Shown: in pieces, positions 39,334-47,726 of the stretch | Layout of the letters: each line of letters begins with the position of its first letter | Position numbering within the stretch: position 1 is the stretch's first letter | Assembly (NCBI GenBank): GCA_020072785.1 | Contig: JAIQGG010000001.1 | Coordinates: forward strand, 124,001-188,000 | Direction of reading: 5' to 3' | DNA length: 64,000 bases | Origin: Terriglobia bacterium | Lineage (GTDB): Bacteria > Acidobacteriota > Terriglobia > Acidiferrales > UBA7541 | Translations under genes and position numbers: made by a program | The notes under the pieces: model-generated | Database searches by the model: none | The model's input: only the letters and a program-made list of their open reading frames with translations | Told to the model about the DNA's origin: nothing

Positions 39334-40292
39334 AAATATTTCCGGAGATCCATGCCGGAGTAGAGGCTGGCAACCTGGTCGGCATAGCCGTTGAAGGGCA
39401 GGGTGGCGCGCTTGAAGAAATCCCCCAGACGGCGCTCCTTGGCCTGGCTCCAGCGCGGGTGGTCCACGGCGGGATTGACGTTGGAGTAGAAGCCGTACTC
39501 ACGGGGATTGGCGAGGTTCCAGCTGGTGGGAGGCTGGCTCGAGGTGAAGCGGATTTTCACCAGCGACTTGATGCTCTTGAAGCCGTATTTCCAGGGAAGA
39601 ACCAGGCGCACCGGCGCGCCGTCCTGATTGGGCAGCGTTTCCCCGTACATGCCGAGGCAGAGCAGCGCCAGGGGATGCATCGCCTCGTCGAGGCGCAAAC
39701 CTTCGACGTAAGGAAATTCCAGCCCCGCATATTTGGCCTGCGGCATCTGCGCGGGGTCGTAGAAGCTCTGGAAGGCGACGAAGCGTGCCTTGGGCGTGGG
39801 CTCGACGAGTTTGGCGAGAGCCTGAAAGGAGTAGCCGATCCAGGGCACGACAATCGACCAGGCCTCCACGCAGCGGTGCCGGTAGATGCGCTCTTCCAGG
39901 GGCGCCAGCTTCAGGAGTTCTTCCAGGGAGAACTTGCGCGGCTTGTAGACCTCGCCCTCGACGGAAACGAGCCACGGCGAGGTGCGAAAGTTTTGCGCGT
40001 TCTTTGCGGGATCGGTTTTGTCGATGCCGAATTCATAGAAGTTATTGTAGTGGGTCACGTCGTTGTAGGGAGTGGGTGGCTCGTTGGTGCGGAACGCGCC
40101 CGGGATGACGCCGCTGAGCTTGGTGGTGGCCGCGGCCGCGCGCGCCGGGGCAAACAGCTCCAACAGGCCTTTGCCGGCCAGCGCCGCGGCGCCCGCCAGG
40201 CCCACCCCGCGGAGGAACGTTCGCCGCTCCTGGTAGACGGATTTCGGCGTCACATCGGCGCTTGTCAACTCCGGTTTCCGTCGCACCAGCAT
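39330..40292 (-). CDS. msrP: Periplasmic methionine sulfoxide reductase MsrP
   Basis: 320 residues, the family length. The N terminus carries a Tat signal (RRTFLRGVGLAGAAALAG) with the twin Arg. The molybdopterin-binding domain has the Mo-ligand Cys in YRHRCVEAWSIVVPW and the family blocks LVEPTPKARFVAFQS, GLRLDEAMHPLA, APVRLVLPWKYGFKS and PNPR-like NLANPREYGFYS. It reduces Met sulfoxide in periplasmic proteins. GGAGGG lies 6-8 bases before ATG 40292. It is the first gene of the msrPQ operon. Confidence 0.95.
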   Translation of the reverse strand: MLVRRKPELTSADVTPKSVYQERRTFLRGVGLAGAAALAGKGLLELFAPARAAAATTKLSGVIPGAFRTNEPPTPYNDVTHYNNFYEFGIDKTDPAKNAQNFRTSPWLVSVEGEVYKPRKFSLEELLKLAPLEERIYRHRCVEAWSIVVPWIGYSFQALAKLVEPTPKARFVAFQSFYDPAQMPQAKYAGLEFPYVEGLRLDEAMHPLALLCLGMYGETLPNQDGAPVRLVLPWKYGFKSIKSLVKIRFTSSQPPTSWNLANPREYGFYSNVNPAVDHPRWSQAKERRLGDFFKRATLPFNGYADQVASLYSGMDLRKYF

Positions 40293-40435
40293 TCCTGCCC
40301 TCCGGCGGCCATGAGCACGGCTTGCTCCGCATGGTCCGCGTCTATCTTGTCATTAGACGCAGAATTTGGCCCGGGGATTCGCGATCTGCACCTTACAACA
40401 GTGTGCCTCGGAGAGGCTTCGGGCTACAATAGGCG

Positions 40436-40511
40436 GCAGAGGAGTGGGTGAGCGGTTAAAACCGGTGGTCTTGAAAAATGAAACCGGTGGCAGTCGTGCC
40501 TCCTTCCGCCA
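40436..40511 (+). pseudogene. Decayed tRNA-Ser copy
   Basis: The 5' half of a tRNA-Ser is preserved: GAGGAGTGGGTGAGCGGTT is identical to the intact gene at 47727, and the next 20 bases to the anticodon loop CTTGAAAA differ at two positions. The variable and T arms are then lost, but a CCTCC-TTCCGCCA ending like the tRNA 3' end remains. It cannot fold as a tRNA. It marks the left edge of the 40.5-47.7 kb segment. Confidence 0.8.
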
Positions 40512-40939
40512 ATCATCGGCGAAGCACTGCAGACCGCCCTTCGGTTAACAGCCGGAAGTCTCAAAACTCTAAGTGTCTTTTTTGGGTATCGCTTACAAGA
40601 AAATTGGAGCTATTTTCCCCTCTTTGGTTGCACCCACACCTACACATCTGTACTAAAAATGAAGCCCTGATTGTCCAAATTAGTGTGGTGCACTATAGAT
40701 GTCTTGAAAGCAGATGATTCTGGTTAAGCTAGTCCGTATTTGCGTTAAAACCCTCAACTTAGCGAAATTTCACACAGCAAACATTTTCCCCGAATCTTGG
40801 GAGTGAGCAGGCGGTGGATCGTCCAGCCTTTGCGACTACTTGAAAATTAAGGATTTAGATCCGAACGATGGCGCAGCCCGAGGTATGGTGGTCCAACTGC
40901 ATTACGGAATCCACAGAAGATACCCAGAATGGCCTAAAA
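40512..40939. other. AT-richer spacer between tRNA-Ser remnant and Rrf2 gene
   Basis: About 430 bases, clearly AT-richer than the flanks, with no supported gene. It holds the candidate operon promoter at 40671-40699. The composition suggests acquired or decayed DNA. Confidence 0.5.
40671..40699 (+). promoter_or_regulatory. Candidate promoter of the electron-transfer operon
   Basis: TTGTCC, 17-base spacer, TATAGA. It would give a leader of about 230 bases before the Rrf2 gene. Confidence 0.45.
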
Positions 40940-41416
40940 ATGTCCCTGCAAGTTCTCTCAAGGTCAGTGGGGCACGCGATAAAGATACTGATCTATCTTG
41001 CCATCTCGGCCGGACACCCGGTCCCGGCTTCCCATGTGGCGGAGTGCGCTCAAATCCCCTGCTCCCAGGCTGCCAAAATTCTGCACTATCTGACTTTGCG
41101 GGGGTTAGTGCGCTCGCGCCGCGGTTCGAGCGGAGGCTATCTGCTTCGGGAAGGTGCGGAGCAGGCTACCGTCGAGCAGGTGATGCAGCTTTTCACGCCG
41201 CCAGTCCCTGATGAGGAAGACTATCAACCCTCCGGCCCTCTCCGGGAGATGTGGCTGGAGACCACCCGGCTCTACCAGCAGGCCTGGGGACAACTCACCA
41301 TCGCAGAACTTGCAAAACGCACCGTCAACGGGAGCGAATGCCCGCTCGAAGCGAGCGGGGGTGAATCGGAACCGGCTTCGGCAGCCTCTGCTGTAAGCAA
41401 GAGAGAATCACGGTGA
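40940..41416 (+). CDS. Rrf2-family transcription regulator
   Basis: 158 residues. The winged helix is typical of Rrf2: SVGHAIKILIYLAISAG, VAECAQIPCSQAAKILHYLTLRGLVRSRRGSSGGYLL. IscR/NsrR-type members hold an Fe-S cluster on three Cys after the wing; that triad is absent here, and the only Cys are in the recognition region (ECAQIPC) and one near the C terminus. It may sense redox in another way or need a partner. The start at 40940 removes a 24-residue extension; the Shine-Dalgarno is weak. It is the first gene of the operon and probably controls it. Confidence 0.8.
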   Translation: MSLQVLSRSVGHAIKILIYLAISAGHPVPASHVAECAQIPCSQAAKILHYLTLRGLVRSRRGSSGGYLLREGAEQATVEQVMQLFTPPVPDEEDYQPSGPLREMWLETTRLYQQAWGQLTIAELAKRTVNGSECPLEASGGESEPASAASAVSKRESR

Positions 41417-41550
41417 AAAAGCCTCTCCCAGCAGTCGCTCTTGTGGCCCTCCGATTGGCCGCGGAGTGCGCCGGCAGGCAGCACCGGAACGGGCGCGCAA
41501 ATCTGACGGACGAAAAAACGGAGACAATCCTGAAGTATGTGACGCACTGA
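41413..41550 (+). CDS. 45-residue ORF coupled to the Rrf2 gene
   Basis: Starts at a GTG that overlaps the Rrf2 stop as GTGA, and ends 27 bases before the cupredoxin gene. The product begins MKKPLPAVALVALRLAAECAG, signal-peptide-like with one Cys, and ends LTDEKTETILKYVTH, which resembles the last helix of a class I cytochrome c. There is no CxxCH. It could be a cytochrome gene with its middle deleted, or a small peptide in its own right. The tight packing favours translation, but the evidence is thin. Confidence 0.35.
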   Translation: MKKPLPAVALVALRLAAECAGRQHRNGRANLTDEKTETILKYVTH

Positions 41551-41577
41551 AGAAATTCTTTTTGCGGAGGTGATTCA

Positions 41578-41994
41578 ATGCATTTCTCCAGATATTTCAT
41601 GGCGGGCAGCGTGGTGCTCGGCGGGCTGTTGCTGCTCGGACAAGTCCCGCGAGTGGCTCGAGGCGGGCCGAAGGTCATCAACGTGATTGCGGATAAGGAC
41701 AACCGTTTCAAGATCCCCGGACAGACCAAGCCCGTCATCACCGTGAAGGCCGGCGAGGTCATTCGCTTGCGCATCACGGCGCACAAGGCCGGCGAGTGGG
41801 ACAAGGACGGAACCGTCCATAGCTTCACGATCAAAGAACTGAAAGATCAGGGCTGGGACCTGCGGCTGAAAGAGGGCGTGCAGGAATTTACCCTGGTGGC
41901 GCCGAGTGACCCCGGGGAGTATCTGATCGAGTGCACGGTGAAATGCGGCGACGGGCACGATGACATGAGAATGAGCTTGGTCGTCACCCAGTGA
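41578..41994 (+). CDS. Exported CuA-type cupredoxin
   Basis: 138 residues: an N-terminal hydrophobic anchor or signal (MAGSVVLGGLLLLGQVP) and one cupredoxin domain. The copper residues follow the CuA pattern of cytochrome oxidase subunit II and N2O reductase: His81 in GTVHSFTI, then CTVKCGDGHDDM with Cys119, Cys123, His127 and Met130 (C-x3-C-x3-H-x2-M). CuA is a two-copper electron-transfer centre. GGAGG lies 7-8 bases before the ATG. No oxidase subunit I is nearby, so it probably serves as a separate electron carrier for the genes downstream. Confidence 0.85.
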   Translation: MHFSRYFMAGSVVLGGLLLLGQVPRVARGGPKVINVIADKDNRFKIPGQTKPVITVKAGEVIRLRITAHKAGEWDKDGTVHSFTIKELKDQGWDLRLKEGVQEFTLVAPSDPGEYLIECTVKCGDGHDDMRMSLVVTQ

Positions 41995-42003
41995 GGACAT
42001 CCC

Positions 42004-42822
42004 ATGACGCTGCCTCGTAGAAGCTTCTTCCAATTCCTGGCCCGCGGAACCGGGGCCATCGTCGCTTCGTGGGTGGCCATGAAGGGAATCTCAGCCACGA
42101 TGTTCCGCGAAGTGCTTCCGGCGCGTTCCCTTGCTCCCACCAATCAAAAGTGGGTGATGGTGATTGATCTGGCGAAGTGCGATGGCTGCCGGGATTGCAC
42201 CCGCGCCTGCAGCACCATGCACTTTGTTCCGCCCATGCAGGAATGGGTCAAGGTTTTCGAAGTGCTCGACAACCCGGCGGCGGGCCGCTATTTCCTGCCG
42301 CGCCCCTGCATGCAGTGCGATAACCCACCCTGCGTGCGCGGCTGTCCTGTGGGTGCGACGTTCAAGCGCACCGACGGCATCGTGATGATGGATCAGGAGC
42401 GCTGCATCGGCTGCCGCAACTGCATCGCGCAATGCCCGTACTCCGCGCGCTCGTTCAATTGGGGAGAACCGCAGCACACCCCGGCGGAGCTCTCCATGCC
42501 GTACTCGATGGAGTACAACTACCCGCACCGCAAGGGCGTCGTCGAGAAATGCATCTTCTGCCCCCACATGCTCCGCGCGGGCAAGCTGCCCGCCTGTGCG
42601 CAAGGGTGCAAGATGGGCGCCATCTATTTCGGGGATGAACTGGAAGACGCGGTCACGAATAGCAAGGGCGAAACGATTCAATTCACAAAAATTGCCAAGC
42701 GCGGTGCGGCCTTCCGCCTGCTGGAAGAACTGGGAACGGAGCCGCGCGTCTACTACCTTCCTCCGGCCAGCCGGAAGTATCCGACGCCGGATGAAAAGAA
42801 GGCACTGGAGATGCATTCGTGA
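42004..42822 (+). CDS. Four-cluster ferredoxin subunit (NrfC/DmsB/ActB-like), Tat-exported
   Basis: 272 residues. RRSFFQFLARGTGAIVASW near the start is a Tat signal, so the protein is folded before export. Sixteen Cys are arranged as four [4Fe-4S] sites: C59/C62/C65/C69, C102/C105/C110/C114, C134/C137/C140/C144 and C183/C186/C198/C202. This is the electron-wire subunit found with NrfD-type membrane proteins. It lies 9 bases after the cupredoxin gene and its stop overlaps the nrfD-like GTG, which implies a fixed complex. No molybdopterin catalytic subunit is encoded in the operon. Confidence 0.9.
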   Translation: MTLPRRSFFQFLARGTGAIVASWVAMKGISATMFREVLPARSLAPTNQKWVMVIDLAKCDGCRDCTRACSTMHFVPPMQEWVKVFEVLDNPAAGRYFLPRPCMQCDNPPCVRGCPVGATFKRTDGIVMMDQERCIGCRNCIAQCPYSARSFNWGEPQHTPAELSMPYSMEYNYPHRKGVVEKCIFCPHMLRAGKLPACAQGCKMGAIYFGDELEDAVTNSKGETIQFTKIAKRGAAFRLLEELGTEPRVYYLPPASRKYPTPDEKKALEMHS

Positions 42823-44861
42823 TTTCCAAACGAGAAGCGCACTTACTCAGCACCCTCACGGAAACCTCCGGGCGATTTTATCGGTTGATTGCCCTGCTAC
42901 TGGCCGTCGTGCTGTGGGGGCTCTATGCCTACGTGCATCAGCTCCGCCACGGCCTGGTCGTAACCGGAATGCGCGATGAAGTCTCCTGGGGCTTGTACAT
43001 CACCAACTTTGTCTTCTTTATCGGCATCAGTCATGCCGGCACCCTGATTTCCGCCATCCTGCGCGTCACGCATACGGAATGGCGGCGCCCCATTACCCGG
43101 CTGGCCGAAGCCATCACCGTGTTTGCGCTGTGCATCGGAGGACCGATGGTGATCATCGACCTCGGGCGCCCGGAGCGCATGCTCAACCTCTTCCGCTACG
43201 GCCGCATCCAATCGCCGATTCTCTGGGACGTGCTTTCGGTGTCCACCTACCTGACCGGCTGCATTCTCTACCTGTACATCCCGATGATTCCGGATTTCGC
43301 ATTGCTGGCCGAGCAGTCGAGTCTGGGGGCGTGGCGGCGGCGCTTCTACAAAAAACTTTCCCTGGGCTGGACAGGCAGCAGCACACAGTGGGCACTGCTG
43401 GAACGTGCCATTTCGGTGATGGCTGTGGTCATCATTCCGCTGGCCATTTCCGTGCACACGGTCGTCTCCTGGATTTTTGCGATGACCCTGCGCCCCGGCT
43501 GGAATAGCAGTATCTTCGGCCCCTACTTTGTCGTGGGCGCCATCTACTCCGGAGCGGCGGCGGTGATTTTCTCGATGTACGTGCTGCGGCGCGTGCTCCG
43601 CTTACAGGATTATCTGGAACCCGTACACTTCCGCAATCTGGGGCTGCTCCTGCTCTCCTTCGCCATGCTTTACCTTTACTTCAACATCAACGAATACCTG
43701 ACCATGGGCTACAAGTTCGAAGGAATCGAGAAGGAGTATCTCACGCGGCTCTTCTTCGGAGATTACGCGCCGATGTTCTGGACCGTGCAGGCCGTCGGTG
43801 TGTTCATCCCAGCGCTGCTGTTAATGGCCGTGTTGGGGCTGGGCCGCCATCAGTCCTTCACCATCCCCGGCGTCGCGCTGGCTTCGTTTTTGGCCATTGT
43901 GGGCGCCTGGGCCAAGCGCTATCTCATCGTGGTTCCCACGCTCTCGAGCCCCTTCCTTCCCGGGCAAAGGATTCCCTGGGAATGGACGCACTATCGGCCC
44001 ACCTGGGTGGAATGGTCCGTCACCGCGGCGGCCGTGGCCGTGTTTCTGCTGATCTATGCGCTGTTCTCCAAGCTGTTCCCGATGGTCTCTATATGGGAGA
44101 CGCGCGAGCCGGAAGTAGCCCCAGTGGAAACGGAAGCTGCTGCGCCCGCCCCTCGCGGCTGGGGCGCGATTTCCTCGATCCCGATCGTCCTGATCACGCT
44201 GACTCTCGCAGGCGCCAGCCTGGCCCACGCTGGCGAGACCCGAAAGCCCCGGAAACCTGCGCCGACCGCGCTCTCCTTGGAATGGCAAGCTCTCCCTGCG
44301 GACAAACTTGCAGCGACCTCGCCGGAGGAAGCGCCGCCGGACGCCATTACCGCAGGACGGGTGCAGCACAGCCTTTCGCAACTCTTTGGACAACTGCACT
44401 TCGGTTCCAAGAGTGGGGAAGAGCAGAAGCCGTCCTCCGCAATCGCCCTGAAGGCCACGTTGAAGGATGCGAGGGGAGCTCCTGTTGCCATGCAGGCGGT
44501 GAGCTTTTCCTTGCGCACCTCCTTTGGACTTGTCCAGTACGGGAGCCGGCCAACTAATGAAGAAGGAAAAGCGGAATTAGTTGTTCGCGACCAGCGCTAC
44601 GGCAGGTACCCGGTGCTGGTCGCCTATGGCGGCGATGAGGCCTTCGGCGGCACCCGCGCCGAGATCCTGGTGGATTTTGGCTCGCGTCCGACTCCTGCGC
44701 TGCCCACAGCGGGCGTTCTTATCGCCCCGTACGCCACGGCCGCCATCGGCCTGCCCTTTGTAATTTTTTACGGGATCATGTGGGTTGTGTATTTGTACGC
44801 CTTTGGCTACTTAATCCTCTGGCGCATGCGCCGTTCGGGGCAGGAGAAACATCCCCACTGA
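42819..44861 (+). CDS. NrfD/PsrC-type membrane subunit fused to an exported domain
   Basis: 680 residues. Residues 1-425 form an NrfD-family protein with about ten membrane helices; MRDEVSWGLYITNFVFFIGI, HAGTLISAILR and MVIIDLGRPERM resemble the ActC/HmeB-like group that handles quinol. After a Pro/Ala/Glu linker, residues 450-471 look like a signal peptide (VLITLTLAGASLAHAGE). Then comes a soluble Ig-like domain (ALKATLKDARGAPVAMQAVSF to TRAEILVDFG, about 540-620) and a last membrane helix (635-668). This looks like an NrfD gene fused to the next exported protein. GTG start overlapping the previous stop (GTGA). Confidence 0.88.
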   Translation: MISKREAHLLSTLTETSGRFYRLIALLLAVVLWGLYAYVHQLRHGLVVTGMRDEVSWGLYITNFVFFIGISHAGTLISAILRVTHTEWRRPITRLAEAITVFALCIGGPMVIIDLGRPERMLNLFRYGRIQSPILWDVLSVSTYLTGCILYLYIPMIPDFALLAEQSSLGAWRRRFYKKLSLGWTGSSTQWALLERAISVMAVVIIPLAISVHTVVSWIFAMTLRPGWNSSIFGPYFVVGAIYSGAAAVIFSMYVLRRVLRLQDYLEPVHFRNLGLLLLSFAMLYLYFNINEYLTMGYKFEGIEKEYLTRLFFGDYAPMFWTVQAVGVFIPALLLMAVLGLGRHQSFTIPGVALASFLAIVGAWAKRYLIVVPTLSSPFLPGQRIPWEWTHYRPTWVEWSVTAAAVAVFLLIYALFSKLFPMVSIWETREPEVAPVETEAAAPAPRGWGAISSIPIVLITLTLAGASLAHAGETRKPRKPAPTALSLEWQALPADKLAATSPEEAPPDAITAGRVQHSLSQLFGQLHFGSKSGEEQKPSSAIALKATLKDARGAPVAMQAVSFSLRTSFGLVQYGSRPTNEEGKAELVVRDQRYGRYPVLVAYGGDEAFGGTRAEILVDFGSRPTPALPTAGVLIAPYATAAIGLPFVIFYGIMWVVYLYAFGYLILWRMRRSGQEKHPH

Positions 44862-44975
44862 CCGCTGGGTGTCTGCCGGGCGGCGATTCAGACGCGCGCC
44901 GGAACCAACCGCTTTTTGCATGCGCTAAGCCAGGGAGAAAGCACAGTCCTTGCAATTGCGTAAGGCAGGTGACGG

Positions 44976-47084
44976 ATGAGAGGAAACAGGTTACAGAGTG
45001 CGTGCAAAGTGCAGCGGACCTCTGCGCTTTCCCAGTTCAATTCCTGGCTGACCTTCCGCCGCCTCTCCTCGTGCCTCTCCGTGCCCGTGTTGTGTGCGGC
45101 GCTGCTGCTGGCAGCCGGAGCAGGATTCGGGCAGGGGAACCCTGCTGCGGCAGGGGCGGACCAGCACCCCAACGCCGGCCAAGTTTGGACGCCGCAGTTG
45201 AACGCGGCGGATCGCTGCGCAACGTGTCATCCGCAACTCCCCCCGCCCAACACCACGCAACTCTCCCTCCAGCAGCCCAACCGCGTGGATCCGCTCGTCC
45301 CCCATCACACGAAGGACTGGGGCTGCACCGTGTGTCACCGCGGCCAGGGCGCCGCTGCAGAAAAAGAGCAGGCCCATCAGCCCGAGCTCGCCCCGGCGCA
45401 ACCCCTCCTTCCGACCAGCTACATCCAGGCTTCCTGCGGCATCTGCCATCGCGCGGATCTCCCGGATACTCCTCAATTGAACCGCGGTCGCCTGCTGCTC
45501 AGTGAATTCGGTTGCCTGGGGTGCCACCGTCTGGAGGGTATCGAGCGCCCCGCCATGCTCGGTCCGGACCTGACCGACATCGGAAGCAAAGTCAGCGCCG
45601 AGTGGATCTACAAGTGGCTGAAAGAGCCGCGCACGATCATCGACGATGCGGGCAACGCCATAGTGAGCGGCTACCAAATGGAGCCGCGCATGCCTCAGTT
45701 CCGCCTGAACGAGGAGGAACTCCGGGACCTCTCCGCGTACTTGAGTTCCCTCCGCAGCAAGCCGCTGGAACCCTATAAGTTCGATCCCCAAGTGGTGGCG
45801 GCCTTGGAAAACAGTCCGGATCTGGTGGATCAAGGAGAAGCTCGCTTCCGCCAGATGTTTTGTACCACGTGCCATTCCCTGGCCGTGACCCGGGGCGGCG
45901 AGACCAAGCTCATTGGCGGAGACATCGGACCCGAAATGACCAAGGTCGGCAGCAAGGTGAATCCAGACTGGCTGGTGGCCTGGCTCCGCAATCCGCAGGC
46001 CTTCCTCCCGAAGAGCAAGATGCCGCGCTACGAGTGGTCGGATCAGGACCTCTATGTGGTCACTCGTTTTATCAGCACAAAACTGACGGACCCGGACCTG
46101 CTGCAGGGAATTCCGAAACTGGGGGCGCCTACCCCGGAACAGATTCGTTTCGGCCGTCGCCAGTTCCTGAAGAAAGGATGCGGGAGCTGCCACGCGGTTT
46201 CGGGCATGAAGCTGCAGGAAGATTTTGGGCCGAACCTTGCCAGCCTGGGCGCGGAGAGTATTTCCCACCTGCATTTTGGCAATGCCAAGATTCCTCGGAG
46301 CCTGGTCGCCTATCTCCAGGCGAAAATCAGCGACCCTATCTCCGTGAATCCCACCGCGGAAATGCCGCAGTATCGTTTCAACTCCGCGGACCTGGATGCG
46401 ATGACGACGGCGCTGCTGAGCATGACGGGCGCTCCCTCCAGCGGCGCGATGGAGCGCCTGATCGTGCCGCGCACGCAAGCGGAGTTTCACCCCACCGGCG
46501 CATTCGCGCAGGTCTACGAGCGATACAAATGTTATGTCTGCCACCAATTCAACGGTTACGGCGGGACGCTCGCGACGGACCTCTCTTACGAAGGCAGCCG
46601 CGCGCAGCGCCAGTGGCTGATTGACTTTCTAAAGAACCCGCAGACCCTGCGTCCCAGTCTCATACTGCGCATGCCGCAGTTCAACATGACCGACCAGGAA
46701 GCTTCCATCCTGGCTGACTCCATCGGCCGGGATCTCCGGAGTCCCGCGGTAAATCCCGCCAGCGTGGAACCCGCGCAGTTCACGCCCCAGATGGCGGCGC
46801 TGGGCAAGCAGCTTTACGAGGTGAAGTATCAGTGCCAGGCCTGCCACTCCATCGGGGCGGGCGGCGGATACGTCGGACCCGACTTGAGCAACGTGGGGAA
46901 CTGGATGACGGCGGCCTGGATCGAAGCGTGGCTGAAGGACCCGCAGGCGCTGCTGCCCGGAGGCATCGAGCCGCGCCGCGCTCTGGCCGAAGACGAGGTC
47001 AAGGCGCTCACTGCGTATCTGATGACTTTGCGGCAGAGCGAGCCAGCGGGGCGCGCGGCTGCGGCAGCAGGAGTGGGGCAATGA
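44976..47084 (+). CDS. Eight-heme c-type cytochrome made of repeated domains
   Basis: 702 residues, signal peptide near residues 35-53. Eight CxxCH heme sites: residues 81-85, 117-121, 154-158, 180-184, 296-300, 402-406, 519-523 and 620-624. The first three are close together; the other five each head a class I-like unit of 100-120 residues, four of which end in an axial-Met motif (MPQF 239, MPRY 349, MPQY 463, MPQF 566). The last unit lacks that Met. It is unlike octaheme nitrite or tetrathionate reductases, whose sites are denser. The stop overlaps the next ATG (ATGA). Confidence 0.88.
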   Translation: MRGNRLQSACKVQRTSALSQFNSWLTFRRLSSCLSVPVLCAALLLAAGAGFGQGNPAAAGADQHPNAGQVWTPQLNAADRCATCHPQLPPPNTTQLSLQQPNRVDPLVPHHTKDWGCTVCHRGQGAAAEKEQAHQPELAPAQPLLPTSYIQASCGICHRADLPDTPQLNRGRLLLSEFGCLGCHRLEGIERPAMLGPDLTDIGSKVSAEWIYKWLKEPRTIIDDAGNAIVSGYQMEPRMPQFRLNEEELRDLSAYLSSLRSKPLEPYKFDPQVVAALENSPDLVDQGEARFRQMFCTTCHSLAVTRGGETKLIGGDIGPEMTKVGSKVNPDWLVAWLRNPQAFLPKSKMPRYEWSDQDLYVVTRFISTKLTDPDLLQGIPKLGAPTPEQIRFGRRQFLKKGCGSCHAVSGMKLQEDFGPNLASLGAESISHLHFGNAKIPRSLVAYLQAKISDPISVNPTAEMPQYRFNSADLDAMTTALLSMTGAPSSGAMERLIVPRTQAEFHPTGAFAQVYERYKCYVCHQFNGYGGTLATDLSYEGSRAQRQWLIDFLKNPQTLRPSLILRMPQFNMTDQEASILADSIGRDLRSPAVNPASVEPAQFTPQMAALGKQLYEVKYQCQACHSIGAGGGYVGPDLSNVGNWMTAAWIEAWLKDPQALLPGGIEPRRALAEDEVKALTAYLMTLRQSEPAGRAAAAAGVGQ

Positions 47085-47560
47085 GGAAGCACTTTGCGTT
47101 TGTCGCGCTGGCGCTCTACCTGGCCATGAACTTTTCAGCTTACCGCGGGGGCGCTACGGTACAAGCTGAACCGCGGCAAAAAGCGTATGCGATGGAGCCC
47201 GACTGGAACGACCCGCAACGCTTGATCCCGCTGAATTATCAGCAGGCGCGCGGCAAACGCCTGTTCTATCAATATTGCGTCTGGTGCCATGCGGATTCGA
47301 CTCCAGCTGGACCCTCCAACCGCTCGAACCTGAACCCGGTCCCGCCGTTGCTGAATGACGGGGCCGCCTTGAACGGAAAGAGCAACGAATTCCTGCTCGA
47401 CATCACCACACTGGGGGGCAGCGCGATGGGGAAATCGGCGATGATGCCTCCTTATGGACGGACGTTGACCCGCGAGGAAATTCAGGCGTTGATCGCCTAT
47501 GCTCGTGCTATTGCACAGCCGCTCTATCAGCCTCCGGCCCCTCGAGAACCCGAACACTGA
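47081..47560 (+). CDS. Monoheme cytochrome c
   Basis: 159 residues with a signal peptide or anchor (FAFVALALYLAMNFSAY), one heme site CVWCH (66-70) and a likely axial Met near 122 in MMPPYGRTLTREE. It resembles the ActE-like monoheme subunits of alternative complex III and other small class I cytochromes. It is the last gene of the operon, coupled by ATGA to the eight-heme gene, and could pass electrons to the CuA protein or a terminal oxidase elsewhere. It ends 166 bases before tRNA-Ser. Confidence 0.85.
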   Translation: MRKHFAFVALALYLAMNFSAYRGGATVQAEPRQKAYAMEPDWNDPQRLIPLNYQQARGKRLFYQYCVWCHADSTPAGPSNRSNLNPVPPLLNDGAALNGKSNEFLLDITTLGGSAMGKSAMMPPYGRTLTREEIQALIAYARAIAQPLYQPPAPREPEH

Positions 47561-47726
47561 GGCAGATGAACAGCGAGCGCGCTATTCTTATCATCGAACC
47601 GGTCCGGTCACTTCCAGCTCGGCACACCATGCAATCCAGCTACACCCCTGCACCAAAATGCAGCAGTTCGAATCCAAAGTGCAGCAAATTGGCCGCTAAC
47701 TCGAAGAATACGCTAGAATTAAAAAC

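Noticed and set aside
40436-40511. Functional second tRNA-Ser
   Set aside because: The variable and T arms are missing, so it cannot fold.
44976-47084. Octaheme nitrite or hydroxylamine reductase
   Set aside because: Those enzymes have closely packed hemes and special ligands; here five sites are spaced about 110 residues apart with class I Met motifs.
40940-47560. Complete alternative complex III
   Set aside because: NrfD-, ferredoxin- and cytochrome-like parts are present, but the molybdopterin-like ActB part, ActD and ActF are absent, and CuA is not a standard member.
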